A stretch of 7,640 nt of DNA from CAWKZT01 sp963854565 (lineage in GTDB: Bacteria > Actinomycetota > Acidimicrobiia > Acidimicrobiales > JAHEJN01). The DNA lies in the NCBI GenBank assembly GCA_963854565.1, contig CAWKZT010000085.1, forward strand, positions 1 through 7,640, in the 5' to 3' direction. This document shows positions 1-6,778 of this stretch, one piece after another; the stretch's first letter is position 1, and the number at the start of each line of letters is the position of its first letter. A program made the translations under genes and the position numbers. Below the pieces are notes generated by a model. The model did no database searches. It was not told the DNA's origin and worked only from the letters and a program-made list of their open reading frames with translations.

Positions 1-204
1 GAGTGGCTTGAGGGCGCCATCGAACTCTCGCCCCGTGGTGAAATCGTCATCGACGACCGAGGACAAACATCAATGCCCGGCGTGTTCGCTGCTGGTGACG
101 CCACAACCGTCCCATACAAGCAGATCGTGATAGCGATGGGCGCAGGATCTACCGCCGCACTCAGCGCCTTCGACCACCTCATCCGGACCAGCGCTCCGGC
201 GTAG
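1..204 (+). CDS. ahpF: Alkyl hydroperoxide reductase subunit F, C-terminal end (partial)
   Basis: This is the last 67 residues of a flavoprotein that uses NAD(P)H to reduce the peroxiredoxin AhpC in the cytoplasm, which in turn detoxifies hydrogen peroxide and organic peroxides. The visible part starts EWLEGAIELSPRGEIVIDD and continues into GVFAAGDATTVPYKQIVIA, followed by GAGSTAALSAFDHLIR. This matches the C-terminal FAD-binding segment of AhpF closely; the PYKQIVIA stretch after the GD motif and the WLEGA start fit AhpF better than plain thioredoxin reductase. The residue after the FAD-contacting GD is Ala where E. coli AhpF has Cys; this is not the redox-active CxxC, which lies upstream outside the window. 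The TAG stop is at 202-204. About 450 residues of a typical 520-residue AhpF are off the left edge, so whether an ahpC precedes it cannot be seen. oxyR follows 7 bp later on the same strand, so the two are probably co-transcribed. Confidence 0.9.
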   Translation, partial: EWLEGAIELSPRGEIVIDDRGQTSMPGVFAAGDATTVPYKQIVIAMGAGSTAALSAFDHLIRTSAPA

Positions 205-211
205 CAAAATC

Positions 212-1120
212 ATGAACTTGCGCGATCTCCGCTACCTCGTCGCTGTGGCTGAACACCGCCACTTTGGACGAGCCGCGGCGGCGTGTTTCGTCAGTCAGCC
301 CACATTGTCGACACAAATCAAAAAGCTCGAAACCGAATTAGGTGTTGAACTAATCGAACGAAGTCCTCGCCATATCCGCATGACTGCGGCAGGCGAGGCG
401 GTAATCGAACGAGCACAGATCATGTTGCGAGAGGCAGACAACATCGTCGACATTGCCCGCCACATGAAGGACCCGTCAGCAGGGGTCATCCGTTTGGGCA
501 TGTTTCCAACCCTCGGGCCTTACCTGCTGCCGCATGTCATCCCGCAGATTCGCGATCAATTTCCGAATCTCAAACTCCAACTTGTCGAAGAAAAGTCCGA
601 CGAGATTCTCCGGCAACTGCGCAATGGCGATCTAGACGCCGTCCTGCTTGCCCGACCTGTCAGCGGTGACGATCTCGAGTCCGTATCGCTGTTCGCCGAG
701 GATTTTGTCCTCGCCGTTCCTGATGACCACACGTTGGCCAAGCAGTCCGGACCGGTCCCGGCGTCGGTGTTACAAGATCACGATGTCTTGCTTCTCACCG
801 AAGGCCATTGCTTACGCGACCAGGCCTTGGCGGTATGCCAGATGACCGGTGGCACCGAGTACAGCGGATTTCGCGCCACCAGCTTGGAGACATTGCGTCA
901 GATGGTCGCCGCAGGGGCAGGCATAACGTTGCTGCCAAACTTGTCTGTCCAGCCACCAGTACCTCAGCCCGAACACCTGACACTTGTGCCGTTCGCCGAA
1001 CCCGTACCCTCACGCGACATCGCAATGTTCTGGCGTAAGACCACTCCACTTCAAGATTTTCTCACCGAAATGGCGCAGATCTTCCGGCAACTTCCGAGTA
1101 ATCTCGTTACCCCTGCCTAG
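212..1120 (+). CDS. oxyR: OxyR-type hydrogen peroxide-sensing LysR family regulator
   Basis: A 302-residue LysR-type transcription factor that activates antioxidant genes when peroxide forms an intramolecular disulfide. The N-terminal winged helix-turn-helix covers about residues 1-60 (start MNLRDLRYLVAVAEHRHF, recognition region VSQPTLSTQIKKLE), and the effector domain about 91-295 (GMFPTLGPYLLPHVIPQ near 96-112). The diagnostic OxyR feature is TEGHCLRDQALAVC: Cys200 and Cys209 match the Cys199 and Cys208 disulfide pair of E. coli OxyR. The nearby RATSLETLRQMVAAGAGITLLP (221-242) is also typical. Length equals the family norm (about 305). The ATG at 212 gives the canonical N-terminus although no Shine-Dalgarno is visible; it lies 7 bp past the ahpF stop, so translation may be coupled or weak. 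In many actinobacteria oxyR is divergent from ahpC; here it is downstream of ahpF in the same direction. The stop TAG (1118-1120) overlaps the stop of the convergent DUF3817 gene. Confidence 0.95.
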   Translation: MNLRDLRYLVAVAEHRHFGRAAAACFVSQPTLSTQIKKLETELGVELIERSPRHIRMTAAGEAVIERAQIMLREADNIVDIARHMKDPSAGVIRLGMFPTLGPYLLPHVIPQIRDQFPNLKLQLVEEKSDEILRQLRNGDLDAVLLARPVSGDDLESVSLFAEDFVLAVPDDHTLAKQSGPVPASVLQDHDVLLLTEGHCLRDQALAVCQMTGGTEYSGFRATSLETLRQMVAAGAGITLLPNLSVQPPVPQPEHLTLVPFAEPVPSRDIAMFWRKTTPLQDFLTEMAQIFRQLPSNLVTPA

Positions 1121-1407
1121 CCCGCGTCGGACTCGGCCTCGGCGAGCCAATTACGTTCCAGCCAGATTCCTCCGAGTGGCAGCGAACCAAGAACCATTGC
1201 TTGCACGGCCCGAGGAAACGACCAACCAATTTGTTTGAACGTCTGAAGCACGGCCCACACAAACGCGAGAAACAACACGCCGTGTATCGGACCGATGATC
1301 TGCACACCCAACTCTGTTCCGCCGGTTCGTTTGACGATGACTGCAACAAGCAGAGCTAAATAGGAAACAGATTCGATAACCGAAATACGACGAAGGAAAC
1401 CAAGCAT
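1117..1407 (-). CDS. DUF3817 domain integral membrane protein
   Basis: A 96-residue membrane protein of the DUF3817 family, function unknown. Three hydrophobic segments are visible at about residues 12-26, 36-56 and 66-83. Family marks include an N-terminal FLRRISVIESVSYLALL, the central GPIHG (39-43) between the first two helices, and the C-terminal GGIWLERNW (79-87) at the end of helix three. The length is usual for the family. The ATG start at 1407 gives the standard N-terminus; only a poor purine stretch (GAGAG, very close to the start) lies upstream. It stands alone on its strand: it converges on oxyR with stop codons overlapping in the tetranucleotide CTAG at 1117-1120 and diverges from the MFS gene. 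Small proteins like this often sit next to MFS or transport genes, but nothing here gives a role. Family assignment is confident; function is not known. Confidence 0.88.
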   Translation of the reverse strand: MLGFLRRISVIESVSYLALLVAVIVKRTGGTELGVQIIGPIHGVLFLAFVWAVLQTFKQIGWSFPRAVQAMVLGSLPLGGIWLERNWLAEAESDAG

Positions 1408-1550
1408 GCTCTCGGTCTATCTCAAAATGAGCAACATTACTGACTAGGCATCGCATCACCGTTACGTAGGCCGCGACACATGCAGGCCAAACCAACCGCA
1501 CTCGCAAGTACCCTGCCAGACATCGCCTCGTTTCCGACCTCCACTAGCTC
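1408..1550. other. Intergenic region between divergent DUF3817 and MFS genes
   Basis: These 143 bp must hold the promoters for both divergent genes. I see no good -35/-10 pair on either strand, no clear dyad operator and no Shine-Dalgarno in front of the MFS start. An in-frame TAG at 1545-1547, one codon before the MFS ATG, rules out any upstream extension of that gene. No small gene with a ribosome binding site is apparent. Confidence 0.6.
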
Positions 1551-2789
1551 ATGAGTCGCCCCACCTCGATACCGCCGCGACGCATGGCAATCGATATTTA
1601 CCTCCCCTGGGCACTCGCCCAACTTGGGCGAGGCATGCTCTTACCGGTCGTCCCCCTTTATCTGCGCGACCAGGGAATGTCCTATACCCAGGTAACCGCA
1701 GTCATCGCTGCGCTTGGTGTGGGAGCCGTGCTCGGAGGACTGCCAGCGGGCGCCCTAGTTGGGAGATCGGGACCACCAGCACTGTTCGCGGGTGCAATCG
1801 CGGCGATGGCCGTCACAACCGTGCTTCTTGGCGTCAGCACTAGCGTCATAGCGCTCGCCGTATTCCGAATGACCTACGGCGTAGGCAGCGTAGGAATTCG
1901 GATTGCGTCGCAAATAATGGTTGCCCATGCGGCCGCCGCGCACATGCGCGGTCGGCGAATGTCGTTACTCGGCGGTGTCAACCGAATGGTGTTCTTCGTC
2001 GGACCACTGCTGGGTGGATTTCTGGTCGACACGGTGGGTTATCGGACAACATTCCTTGCGTCCGGCGTTGCGACTGCGCTCGGCATGGCGCCGACCATTG
2101 CGGCCCACCGCCGCCTGACCACCGAGCCGAAACCGCAGGAGCGGACTCAGGGCTCTGTGCTGCAAGCATTGCGACGGAACCGAAAGCTTGTGCTCCTTGC
2201 GGGTTTCGGTCCAGCGCTTGTTATGACCGTACGAACCGGACGCCAAGTGGTGGTTCCACTCATCGGCGACGACCTGGGCCTCACCGCCACCCAGGTGGGT
2301 GCGATTGTCGCGGTGGGGACCGGCGCAGATGTCTTGTTATTCCCGGTTGCAGGCTGGTTGATGGATCGGTTTGGACGACTATTCGCCATCGTTCCGGCGT
2401 TCCTATTGTTTGCCGTCGGTTTGCTAATTCTTGGGGTCACTACAACGGTCACCGGTGCTGTCGTTGCTGGGGTCGTTATGGGCGTCGGCAATGGAATGAG
2501 TGCTGGCACCATGATGACGCTGGGTGCCGACCTCGCACCACCGGAACCCGGTCCTTTCTTCGCGGCGCTAGGAACGATGCAAAACCTCGGTGCGATTCTT
2601 GGTCCAGTTCTGGTTGGTTGGTTGGCCGATGCAGCCGGACTCCGCACCTCAGCGGTAGTTTTGGCTGTGGTCATGACCGCCGCAATCGGCTGGATCGTGC
2701 TCTTTCTCGGCGACACGGCTAGCCCGCGACGACCCTGGCTCGTAGCGAGCCTGCTACGCAGCCAGAACCATTCCGCTTCGGCGGACTAG
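1551..2789 (+). CDS. MFS (major facilitator superfamily) transporter
   Basis: A 412-residue inner-membrane transporter with about 12 predicted membrane helices in two halves, expected to move a small molecule by proton-coupled transport or efflux. The hydrophobic core runs from about residue 16 to 388. The loop between helices 2 and 3 carries GALVGRSG (67-74), a degenerate form of MFS motif A with Gly71 where the usual Asp sits. The matching loop in the second half has an intact motif, GWLMDRFGR (268-276). The charged central loop around 185-212 separates the halves, and a polar tail follows residue 389. Two starts are possible: ATG at 1551, directly behind an in-frame stop at 1545-1547, and ATG at 1584 (residue 12); neither has a Shine-Dalgarno. 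Residues 1-11 are proline- and arginine-rich, so the shorter form is plausible. Overall it resembles the drug/sugar efflux-type MFS proteins, but the substrate cannot be inferred. It stands alone, convergent with the ABC permease 34 bp away. Confidence 0.92.
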   Translation: MSRPTSIPPRRMAIDIYLPWALAQLGRGMLLPVVPLYLRDQGMSYTQVTAVIAALGVGAVLGGLPAGALVGRSGPPALFAGAIAAMAVTTVLLGVSTSVIALAVFRMTYGVGSVGIRIASQIMVAHAAAAHMRGRRMSLLGGVNRMVFFVGPLLGGFLVDTVGYRTTFLASGVATALGMAPTIAAHRRLTTEPKPQERTQGSVLQALRRNRKLVLLAGFGPALVMTVRTGRQVVVPLIGDDLGLTATQVGAIVAVGTGADVLLFPVAGWLMDRFGRLFAIVPAFLLFAVGLLILGVTTTVTGAVVAGVVMGVGNGMSAGTMMTLGADLAPPEPGPFFAALGTMQNLGAILGPVLVGWLADAAGLRTSAVVLAVVMTAAIGWIVLFLGDTASPRRPWLVASLLRSQNHSASAD

Positions 2790-2823
2790 ACGACTAGCGG
2801 ACCAAACATTGCGGGTAACCGAT
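2790..2823. other. Convergent intergenic gap between MFS and permease genes
   Basis: Only 34 bp separate the two stop codons. The inverted repeat CGATC-TAGA-GATCG at 2820-2833 spans the permease stop codon and could form a 5-bp hairpin, but no T-run follows on either strand, so I do not call it a rho-independent terminator. Confidence 0.4.
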
Positions 2824-4440
2824 CTAGAGATCGTCGGCCCTACGGAGTACGAGTGCCCACGAAAGTGCGAAGGAGAGAACAACCAATACGACTGCCATGA
2901 GTCCCGCCTCGACGACAAATGCCTCTTCGAACGAAGAAAACGTGCGTGTCGCTAATGTCGAGAATCCGAGCGGGGCAATCAGCAGACTGATGGGAAGTTC
3001 TTTCATCGTCGACAGCAGCACGAGGCCTGCGGCGGCCAAGATACCTGGGCGCATAAGGGGGAGGTCAATGGATACGAATCGACGAAATGATGTGGCTCCC
3101 AGCATCCGGGCAGCATCATTGAGTTGTTGAGGGACCGCCTTCACCGCTATCAGCGTCACCCCCATAGCCAATGAGCCGAAACGCACGACGTAGGCAAAGA
3201 GAAGCAACGCTTTGGTGTCGCTGAACAGATCGAACGCGAGGTCCGATCGTAGTGTCCAAAAACGCATCGCAAGGGCAATCAAGATGCCCGGAAGCGCGAA
3301 CGACGAGATCACCACGGCATGGGCGAGCGCCCCACCACGGGTCTGATACCGGCCAACGAGCAAAGCAATTGGCAAGACGGCCAAGATCGCTGCTACTGCG
3401 GCAAGAACACTAATGTGCAGCGTGTTCCACGTCGCTTCCACGACGTTCTCCGTGTCGATGGTGAGACCTCGACTCCCGGGATGCAACGCGCCAGATGCCC
3501 AGTCGAGCAGAGCAACGAATGGCGCCACAACACCCAGGCCAGCGGCAAGAGCAGCCAGGCCGACCGACGGAGCTTTCCACCGGCCTAGTGAGTAACGAAC
3601 CGCACGACTTGCTTGGGTATCCCCAAGTGTCGGCAGCTTCCGTGAGGTGGCCCGTTCGGCCGAGACGACTATCGCGGCCAGTATCAAAAGCGCCAGACTG
3701 AGGGCTAGCGCTGCGGCCGGATTAGCCAGCTGATTGGTGGCAATCGCTCGCGTTAACGTGTCATAGCGGAGGAGTTGCACCGCACCAAAGTCACTGATGG
3801 TGTACAAGAAAACTAGGAGTGTCCCGGCGCCGATAGCGCCGGCGGTCTGGGGCAAGATGATGCGGCGAAACATGGTAAATGGCGCATCGCCTAGGAGACG
3901 GGCGCTTTCTTCCAGTGACGAGGGCAGTTGCCGAAACCGTGAACTAACCGGGAGATACACATAGGGATAGGTAAAGAGCGTCAGCACGAACCAAGCCCCG
4001 AAGAACCCTCGGAATTGCAACACCGCGTCAATACCAACCCACCCCAAGGTTTGGTGGGCCAATCCCCCCGAAGCGAACGTGCGAATAAATGCCGCGGCAC
4101 CAATGAAGGTCGGAAAAACCAACGGCACCGGGAGAATAACTCGCCAGAACCGCAAAAGCGGAAGATCAGTTCGGGCTGTGAGCCAGGCCAGAGACGACCC
4201 CAACACCATGGACGTCGTCGACACGGCGAACGCCAGTTTGAGCGTGCGAATCAGTGGCCCAGTTGTACGCCTAGAAGTCAGTAGGTCAAACGGTTGTCCA
4301 CCATCGGTGAAGTTTCGCCACACCAAATAGGACGCGGGGAATGCGAAACCAATGACAACGATCACGCTCAGTGATCGCAGGACCAAGCTAGCTCCCGATT
4401 TACGAGGCGACCTCCGACTCAATGTCAACAACCCTGGCAT
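2824..4440 (-). CDS. Ferric iron-type ABC transporter permease, two fused MetI-like domains
   Basis: Membrane component of an importer of the Fe(III) FbpB/SfuB class (the thiamine permease ThiP has the same architecture). From the ATG at 4440 it has 538 residues and about 12 helices: a first helix at about 21-40, a first permease domain to about 262, a linker near 265-290, and a second domain from about 292 to 531. Each domain has an EAA loop, the contact point for the ATPase: EESARLLGDAPFTMFRRIIL starting at 177, and LNDAARMLGATSFRRFVSID starting at 440, both followed by Pro. A two-domain single-chain permease is normal for this class, which then needs only one binding protein and an ATPase. 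The upstream binding-protein stop overlaps the ATG as TGATG; a GTG one codon earlier (4443) is an alternative that overlaps by 4 bp. No strong ribosome binding site is seen, so translational coupling is likely. The expected ATPase gene does not follow. The ferric substrate is inferred mainly from the partner protein. Confidence 0.92.
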   Translation of the reverse strand: MPGLLTLSRRSPRKSGASLVLRSLSVIVVIGFAFPASYLVWRNFTDGGQPFDLLTSRRTTGPLIRTLKLAFAVSTTSMVLGSSLAWLTARTDLPLLRFWRVILPVPLVFPTFIGAAAFIRTFASGGLAHQTLGWVGIDAVLQFRGFFGAWFVLTLFTYPYVYLPVSSRFRQLPSSLEESARLLGDAPFTMFRRIILPQTAGAIGAGTLLVFLYTISDFGAVQLLRYDTLTRAIATNQLANPAAALALSLALLILAAIVVSAERATSRKLPTLGDTQASRAVRYSLGRWKAPSVGLAALAAGLGVVAPFVALLDWASGALHPGSRGLTIDTENVVEATWNTLHISVLAAVAAILAVLPIALLVGRYQTRGGALAHAVVISSFALPGILIALAMRFWTLRSDLAFDLFSDTKALLLFAYVVRFGSLAMGVTLIAVKAVPQQLNDAARMLGATSFRRFVSIDLPLMRPGILAAAGLVLLSTMKELPISLLIAPLGFSTLATRTFSSFEEAFVVEAGLMAVVLVVLSFALSWALVLRRADDL

Positions 4441-5504
4441 CACTGATTCAAAATACCGCTTGCCTCGATGATTGCGAGGGTCTCCTCAAAGCCGCCACCT
4501 AGGGCATCGAAGTCGACGGAACCAATTTCAAGGGCGGCAAGTTTGGGCAGGACTGGGTTTAAGGCAACACCCGAAGCAAGGGGGTATTCGAACGTCTCGT
4601 TGGTGAAATACTCCTGAACTGGGGTGGAGAGCAGATAGCTAAGGAGTTGTCCCACCACTGGATCGTTCTCACTAGTCTGTGTAACGGACGCCGCGGTGAT
4701 GATCAAGAGCGACCCAATATCATCATCCCCGAGGTCGTGGTTCTGCGCTCGGTGGCTTTCACCCTCGGCCGCCGCGACTTGATAATTGTAGTAATGATTC
4801 ACTAGGCCCATATCGACTTCACCCAGGCCAACGGCAGAGACAATTGCCCGATTGTTGGCGTAGGAGTGCGCATCGTTTTCGACCATGGCATTCAGCCACT
4901 CGGTGGCGGTATCGGTGCCGAACTGGTCACGAAACACCGTGAACCAATCGAGAAACGAACCATTCGTCGCGGCTATGGCAACACGACCCTTGTAGATAGG
5001 GTCGGTGAGTTCGAACACCGATTCGGGGAGTTCGGAGTCTTTAACCGTGTCGAGATTGGCGACAAGAACTCGTTTGCGTCCCGAAAAGCCGATCCATCGT
5101 CCTTCGGCGGAACGATTCTGCGGTTCAACCAGATCCAGGACATCCTGACTGATCGTGCCGAGAAGATCCTTGGATTCGAGGAAACCGACGGGCCCGGGTG
5201 ATTTGGATAGAAAAATGTCGGCATTGGTTTTGTCGCCTTCTTCGGCGAGCAACAACGCAAGATCGGTGGAACTACCCCACCGGACCTCAACATCGATTCC
5301 TGTTTCGCATTGGAAGGCGTCGAGAACCGGCGCTAACAGGTTTTCTGTACGTCCCGAGTAGACGGTGACGGTTTCATCAACACGGTCGGCACATTCGCCG
5401 CCATAAATGTCGCCAGCGACCCCGGTGACGTTGGTCAATGCACCCCCACATGCGGACGCGAACATAGTGGTAAGCAGAAGTGCAGCAGCAGTTCGGAGTT
5501 TCAT
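4440..5504 (-). CDS. Iron(III)-type ABC transporter substrate-binding lipoprotein
   Basis: Extracytoplasmic solute-binding protein that captures ferric iron and hands it to the permease encoded next to it. From the ATG at 5504 it has 354 residues. The N-terminus is a lipoprotein signal: MKLRT, a hydrophobic stretch LLLTTMF, and a lipobox ASAC with Cys19 as the predicted lipid anchor. After a short linker the mature domain starts with TVTVYSGRTENLLAPVLDAF, typical of Fe(III) binding proteins. The pair Tyr238-Tyr239 in GLVNHYYNYQ corresponds to the iron-coordinating tandem tyrosines of FbpA. Tyr49 of the VYSGR motif is another possible ligand. Cys38 and Cys66 could form a disulfide. A GTG start at 5513 adds three residues; I prefer the ATG because it puts the basic signal-peptide start at residue 1. 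Neither start has a clear Shine-Dalgarno. It is the first gene of a two-gene unit with the permease (TGATG junction). Iron specificity is a family-level inference. Confidence 0.9.
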   Translation of the reverse strand: MKLRTAAALLLTTMFASACGGALTNVTGVAGDIYGGECADRVDETVTVYSGRTENLLAPVLDAFQCETGIDVEVRWGSSTDLALLLAEEGDKTNADIFLSKSPGPVGFLESKDLLGTISQDVLDLVEPQNRSAEGRWIGFSGRKRVLVANLDTVKDSELPESVFELTDPIYKGRVAIAATNGSFLDWFTVFRDQFGTDTATEWLNAMVENDAHSYANNRAIVSAVGLGEVDMGLVNHYYNYQVAAAEGESHRAQNHDLGDDDIGSLLIITAASVTQTSENDPVVGQLLSYLLSTPVQEYFTNETFEYPLASGVALNPVLPKLAALEIGSVDFDALGGGFEETLAIIEASGILNQ

Positions 5505-5533
5505 TATCTGCACGGTAACGCCACGACGAATGA

Positions 5534-5564
5534 ATAGTAAAGGAATCTTTACAAAAATTGTCGT
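5534..5564 (-). promoter_or_regulatory. Candidate promoter for the iron importer unit
   Basis: Read on the minus strand, ACGACA (5559-5564) resembles a -35 element and TACTAT (5534-5539) a -10 element, each matching four of six consensus bases, with a 19-bp spacer that is slightly long. The predicted RNA start would fall near 5526, about 22 nt before the ATG at 5504. The stretch is the most AT-rich part of the gap between metB and the binding-protein gene. This is a by-eye call. Confidence 0.35.
5537..5552. promoter_or_regulatory. Perfect inverted repeat, candidate operator for the iron importer
   Basis: GTAAAG-GAAT-CTTTAC is an exact 6+6 dyad with a 4-bp centre. It occupies the spacer of the candidate promoter and overlaps its -10 element, where a dimeric repressor would block RNA polymerase. 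The adjacent gene codes for an iron-binding protein, so a metal-responsive regulator is an obvious candidate. The sequence does not fit the IdeR/DtxR 19-bp consensus; only an isolated GGTTAG half-site lies nearby on the minus strand. The regulator is therefore unknown. Confidence 0.45.
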
Positions 5565-5587
5565 GCTATCTAACCACCGGCGAACAT

Positions 5588-5617
5588 TAGCTGCATCCCC
5601 ACGTGTAGACGCAGCTA
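5588..5617. repeat. Inverted repeat at the metB stop codon, possible RNA hairpin
   Basis: TAGCTGC (5588-5594) and GCAGCTA (5611-5617) are perfect 7-bp inverted copies around a 16-nt centre that contains the palindrome CACGTG. On the minus strand the outer arm includes the TAG stop of metB, so the transcript could fold into a stem-loop at the 3' end of the gene. No T-run follows, so it would be a weak or factor-dependent terminator at best, or an mRNA-stabilising hairpin. Confidence 0.35.
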
Positions 5618-6778
5618 TTTAACCGCATCTAACGCAGCTCGAAGGTCGGCTAGCAGGTCGGCGCCGGACTCGATTCCGACCGACAAGCGCACCAGTCCGG
5701 CATCGACTTCGAGAGGCGAGTTCGTCGTGGACATATGCGTCATTGCCGCCGGCACCTCGATCAACGACTCCACGGCGCCCAGGGACTCAGCCAAGGTAAA
5801 CAGTTCAGTGGTCTCGGCCACCTCGTGCGCGGCATCTTTGCCACCCTTCATCACGAAGCTGATCATGCCGCCAAAGCGTTTCATCTGACGCTTGGCAACT
5901 TCGTGACCAATGTGACCTTCAAGCCCCGGGTACAAAACCGTCTCTACGGCCGGGTGGCCTACCAAAAAGTCGACGATGGCTTCGGCGTTGTCGCAGGACC
6001 GATCAACCCGAACCGACAACGTACGCACCCCCCGCAAAGTGAGATAACAATCAAACGGGGCAGGCACTGCACCAGCAGCGTTCTGCAAGTAACGAAGTCG
6101 CTCCGCGAGCGACTCGTCGCTCACCGCAACGAAACCTCCAACTACGTCAGAATGGCCACCGAGGTACTTGGTAGCGGAGTGCAAAACAATGTCGGCACCA
6201 AGCGACAACGGCTGTTGCAAATAAGGCGTGGCGAAAGTGTTGTCGACCACAGCTATAGCGCCGTGACTTCGGGCAATCGAAGCTACCGCCGCAATGTCGA
6301 ACACCGTGAGATTGGGATTGGTTGGCGTTTCGAGCCACACCATCTTGGTGTTGTCCTGCATAGCCGCTTCGACGGCATCGAGATCGTTGAGATCTACCGG
6401 CGTATAGGTGATGCCCCAATCGGCAAAAACTGCGTCGATAAGGCGGAAGGTTCCGCCGTACGCATCGTTTCCGAGCAGAAGATGATCACCCGGGCGCATA
6501 AGTCGCAAGATGGCATCTTCGGCGGCCAGACCACTGGCAAAGGACAACCCGGTAGTGGCTCCTTCAAGCGATGCCACGCATTCTTCGAGCACAGTACGAG
6601 TGGGATTACCACTGCGCGAATATTCGTACCCCTTGTGATTGCCGACGCCTTCTTGCGCGAAAGTAGTCGACAACGAAATTGGCACCACAACAGCGCCAGT
6701 GGTCGGGTCGGGTTCATAACCAGCATGGATGGCTCGGGTTTCGAAACCCCAAGCCTCGCCACCTGTTGAATTAACCAT
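5615..6778 (-). CDS. metB: Cystathionine gamma-synthase / gamma-lyase (PLP enzyme)
   Basis: A cytoplasmic 387-residue PLP-dependent enzyme of the Cys/Met metabolism family. It either makes cystathionine from an activated homoserine and cysteine (synthase) or splits cystathionine to cysteine, 2-oxobutyrate and ammonia (lyase). Visible marks: N-terminal FETRAIHAGYEPD; YEYSRSGNPTR (51-61), whose Tyr53 and Arg55 contact the PLP phosphate of the partner subunit; Tyr107 in NDAYGGT, which stacks on PLP; Asp179 in VVDNTF; and the Schiff-base Lys204 in SATKYLGGHSDVVGG. Glu331 in TLAESLG corresponds to the glutamate that marks gamma-synthases and gamma-lyases rather than methionine gamma-lyases. Length is normal. 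The start ATG overlaps the cbs stop as TGATG and has a strong GGAGGA 7 nt upstream. Pairing with cystathionine beta-synthase favours the lyase direction (reverse transsulfuration, homocysteine to cysteine). Sequence alone does not separate the two activities; the symbol follows the usual name for this actinobacterial gene. Confidence 0.93.
   Translation of the reverse strand: MVNSTGGEAWGFETRAIHAGYEPDPTTGAVVVPISLSTTFAQEGVGNHKGYEYSRSGNPTRTVLEECVASLEGATTGLSFASGLAAEDAILRLMRPGDHLLLGNDAYGGTFRLIDAVFADWGITYTPVDLNDLDAVEAAMQDNTKMVWLETPTNPNLTVFDIAAVASIARSHGAIAVVDNTFATPYLQQPLSLGADIVLHSATKYLGGHSDVVGGFVAVSDESLAERLRYLQNAAGAVPAPFDCYLTLRGVRTLSVRVDRSCDNAEAIVDFLVGHPAVETVLYPGLEGHIGHEVAKRQMKRFGGMISFVMKGGKDAAHEVAETTELFTLAESLGAVESLIEVPAAMTHMSTTNSPLEVDAGLVRLSVGIESGADLLADLRAALDAVK

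Noticed and set aside
1408..1550. Promoter candidates such as TTTGGC-N17-TACGTA on the minus strand
   Set aside because: Each hexamer matches only about two of six consensus bases, no better than chance.
2147..2716. A 189-codon open frame on the minus strand inside the MFS gene
   Set aside because: The translation is Pro/Thr/Ser/Ala-rich low complexity, mirrors the codons of the MFS gene, and matches no family.
2820..2833. Short inverted repeat as a bidirectional terminator between MFS and permease genes
   Set aside because: The stem is 5 bp with no T-run on either side.
5560..5585. Possible IdeR/DtxR box (GGTTAG on the minus strand) upstream of the iron-binding protein
   Set aside because: Only one half-site fits; the opposite half of the 19-bp palindrome is absent.
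5735..6769. A 344-codon open frame on the plus strand, antisense to almost all of metB
   Set aside because: It lies exactly opposite a well-conserved enzyme, has an Arg/His/Gly-rich composition with no recognisable domain, and no ribosome binding site. It is a by-product of metB codon use.
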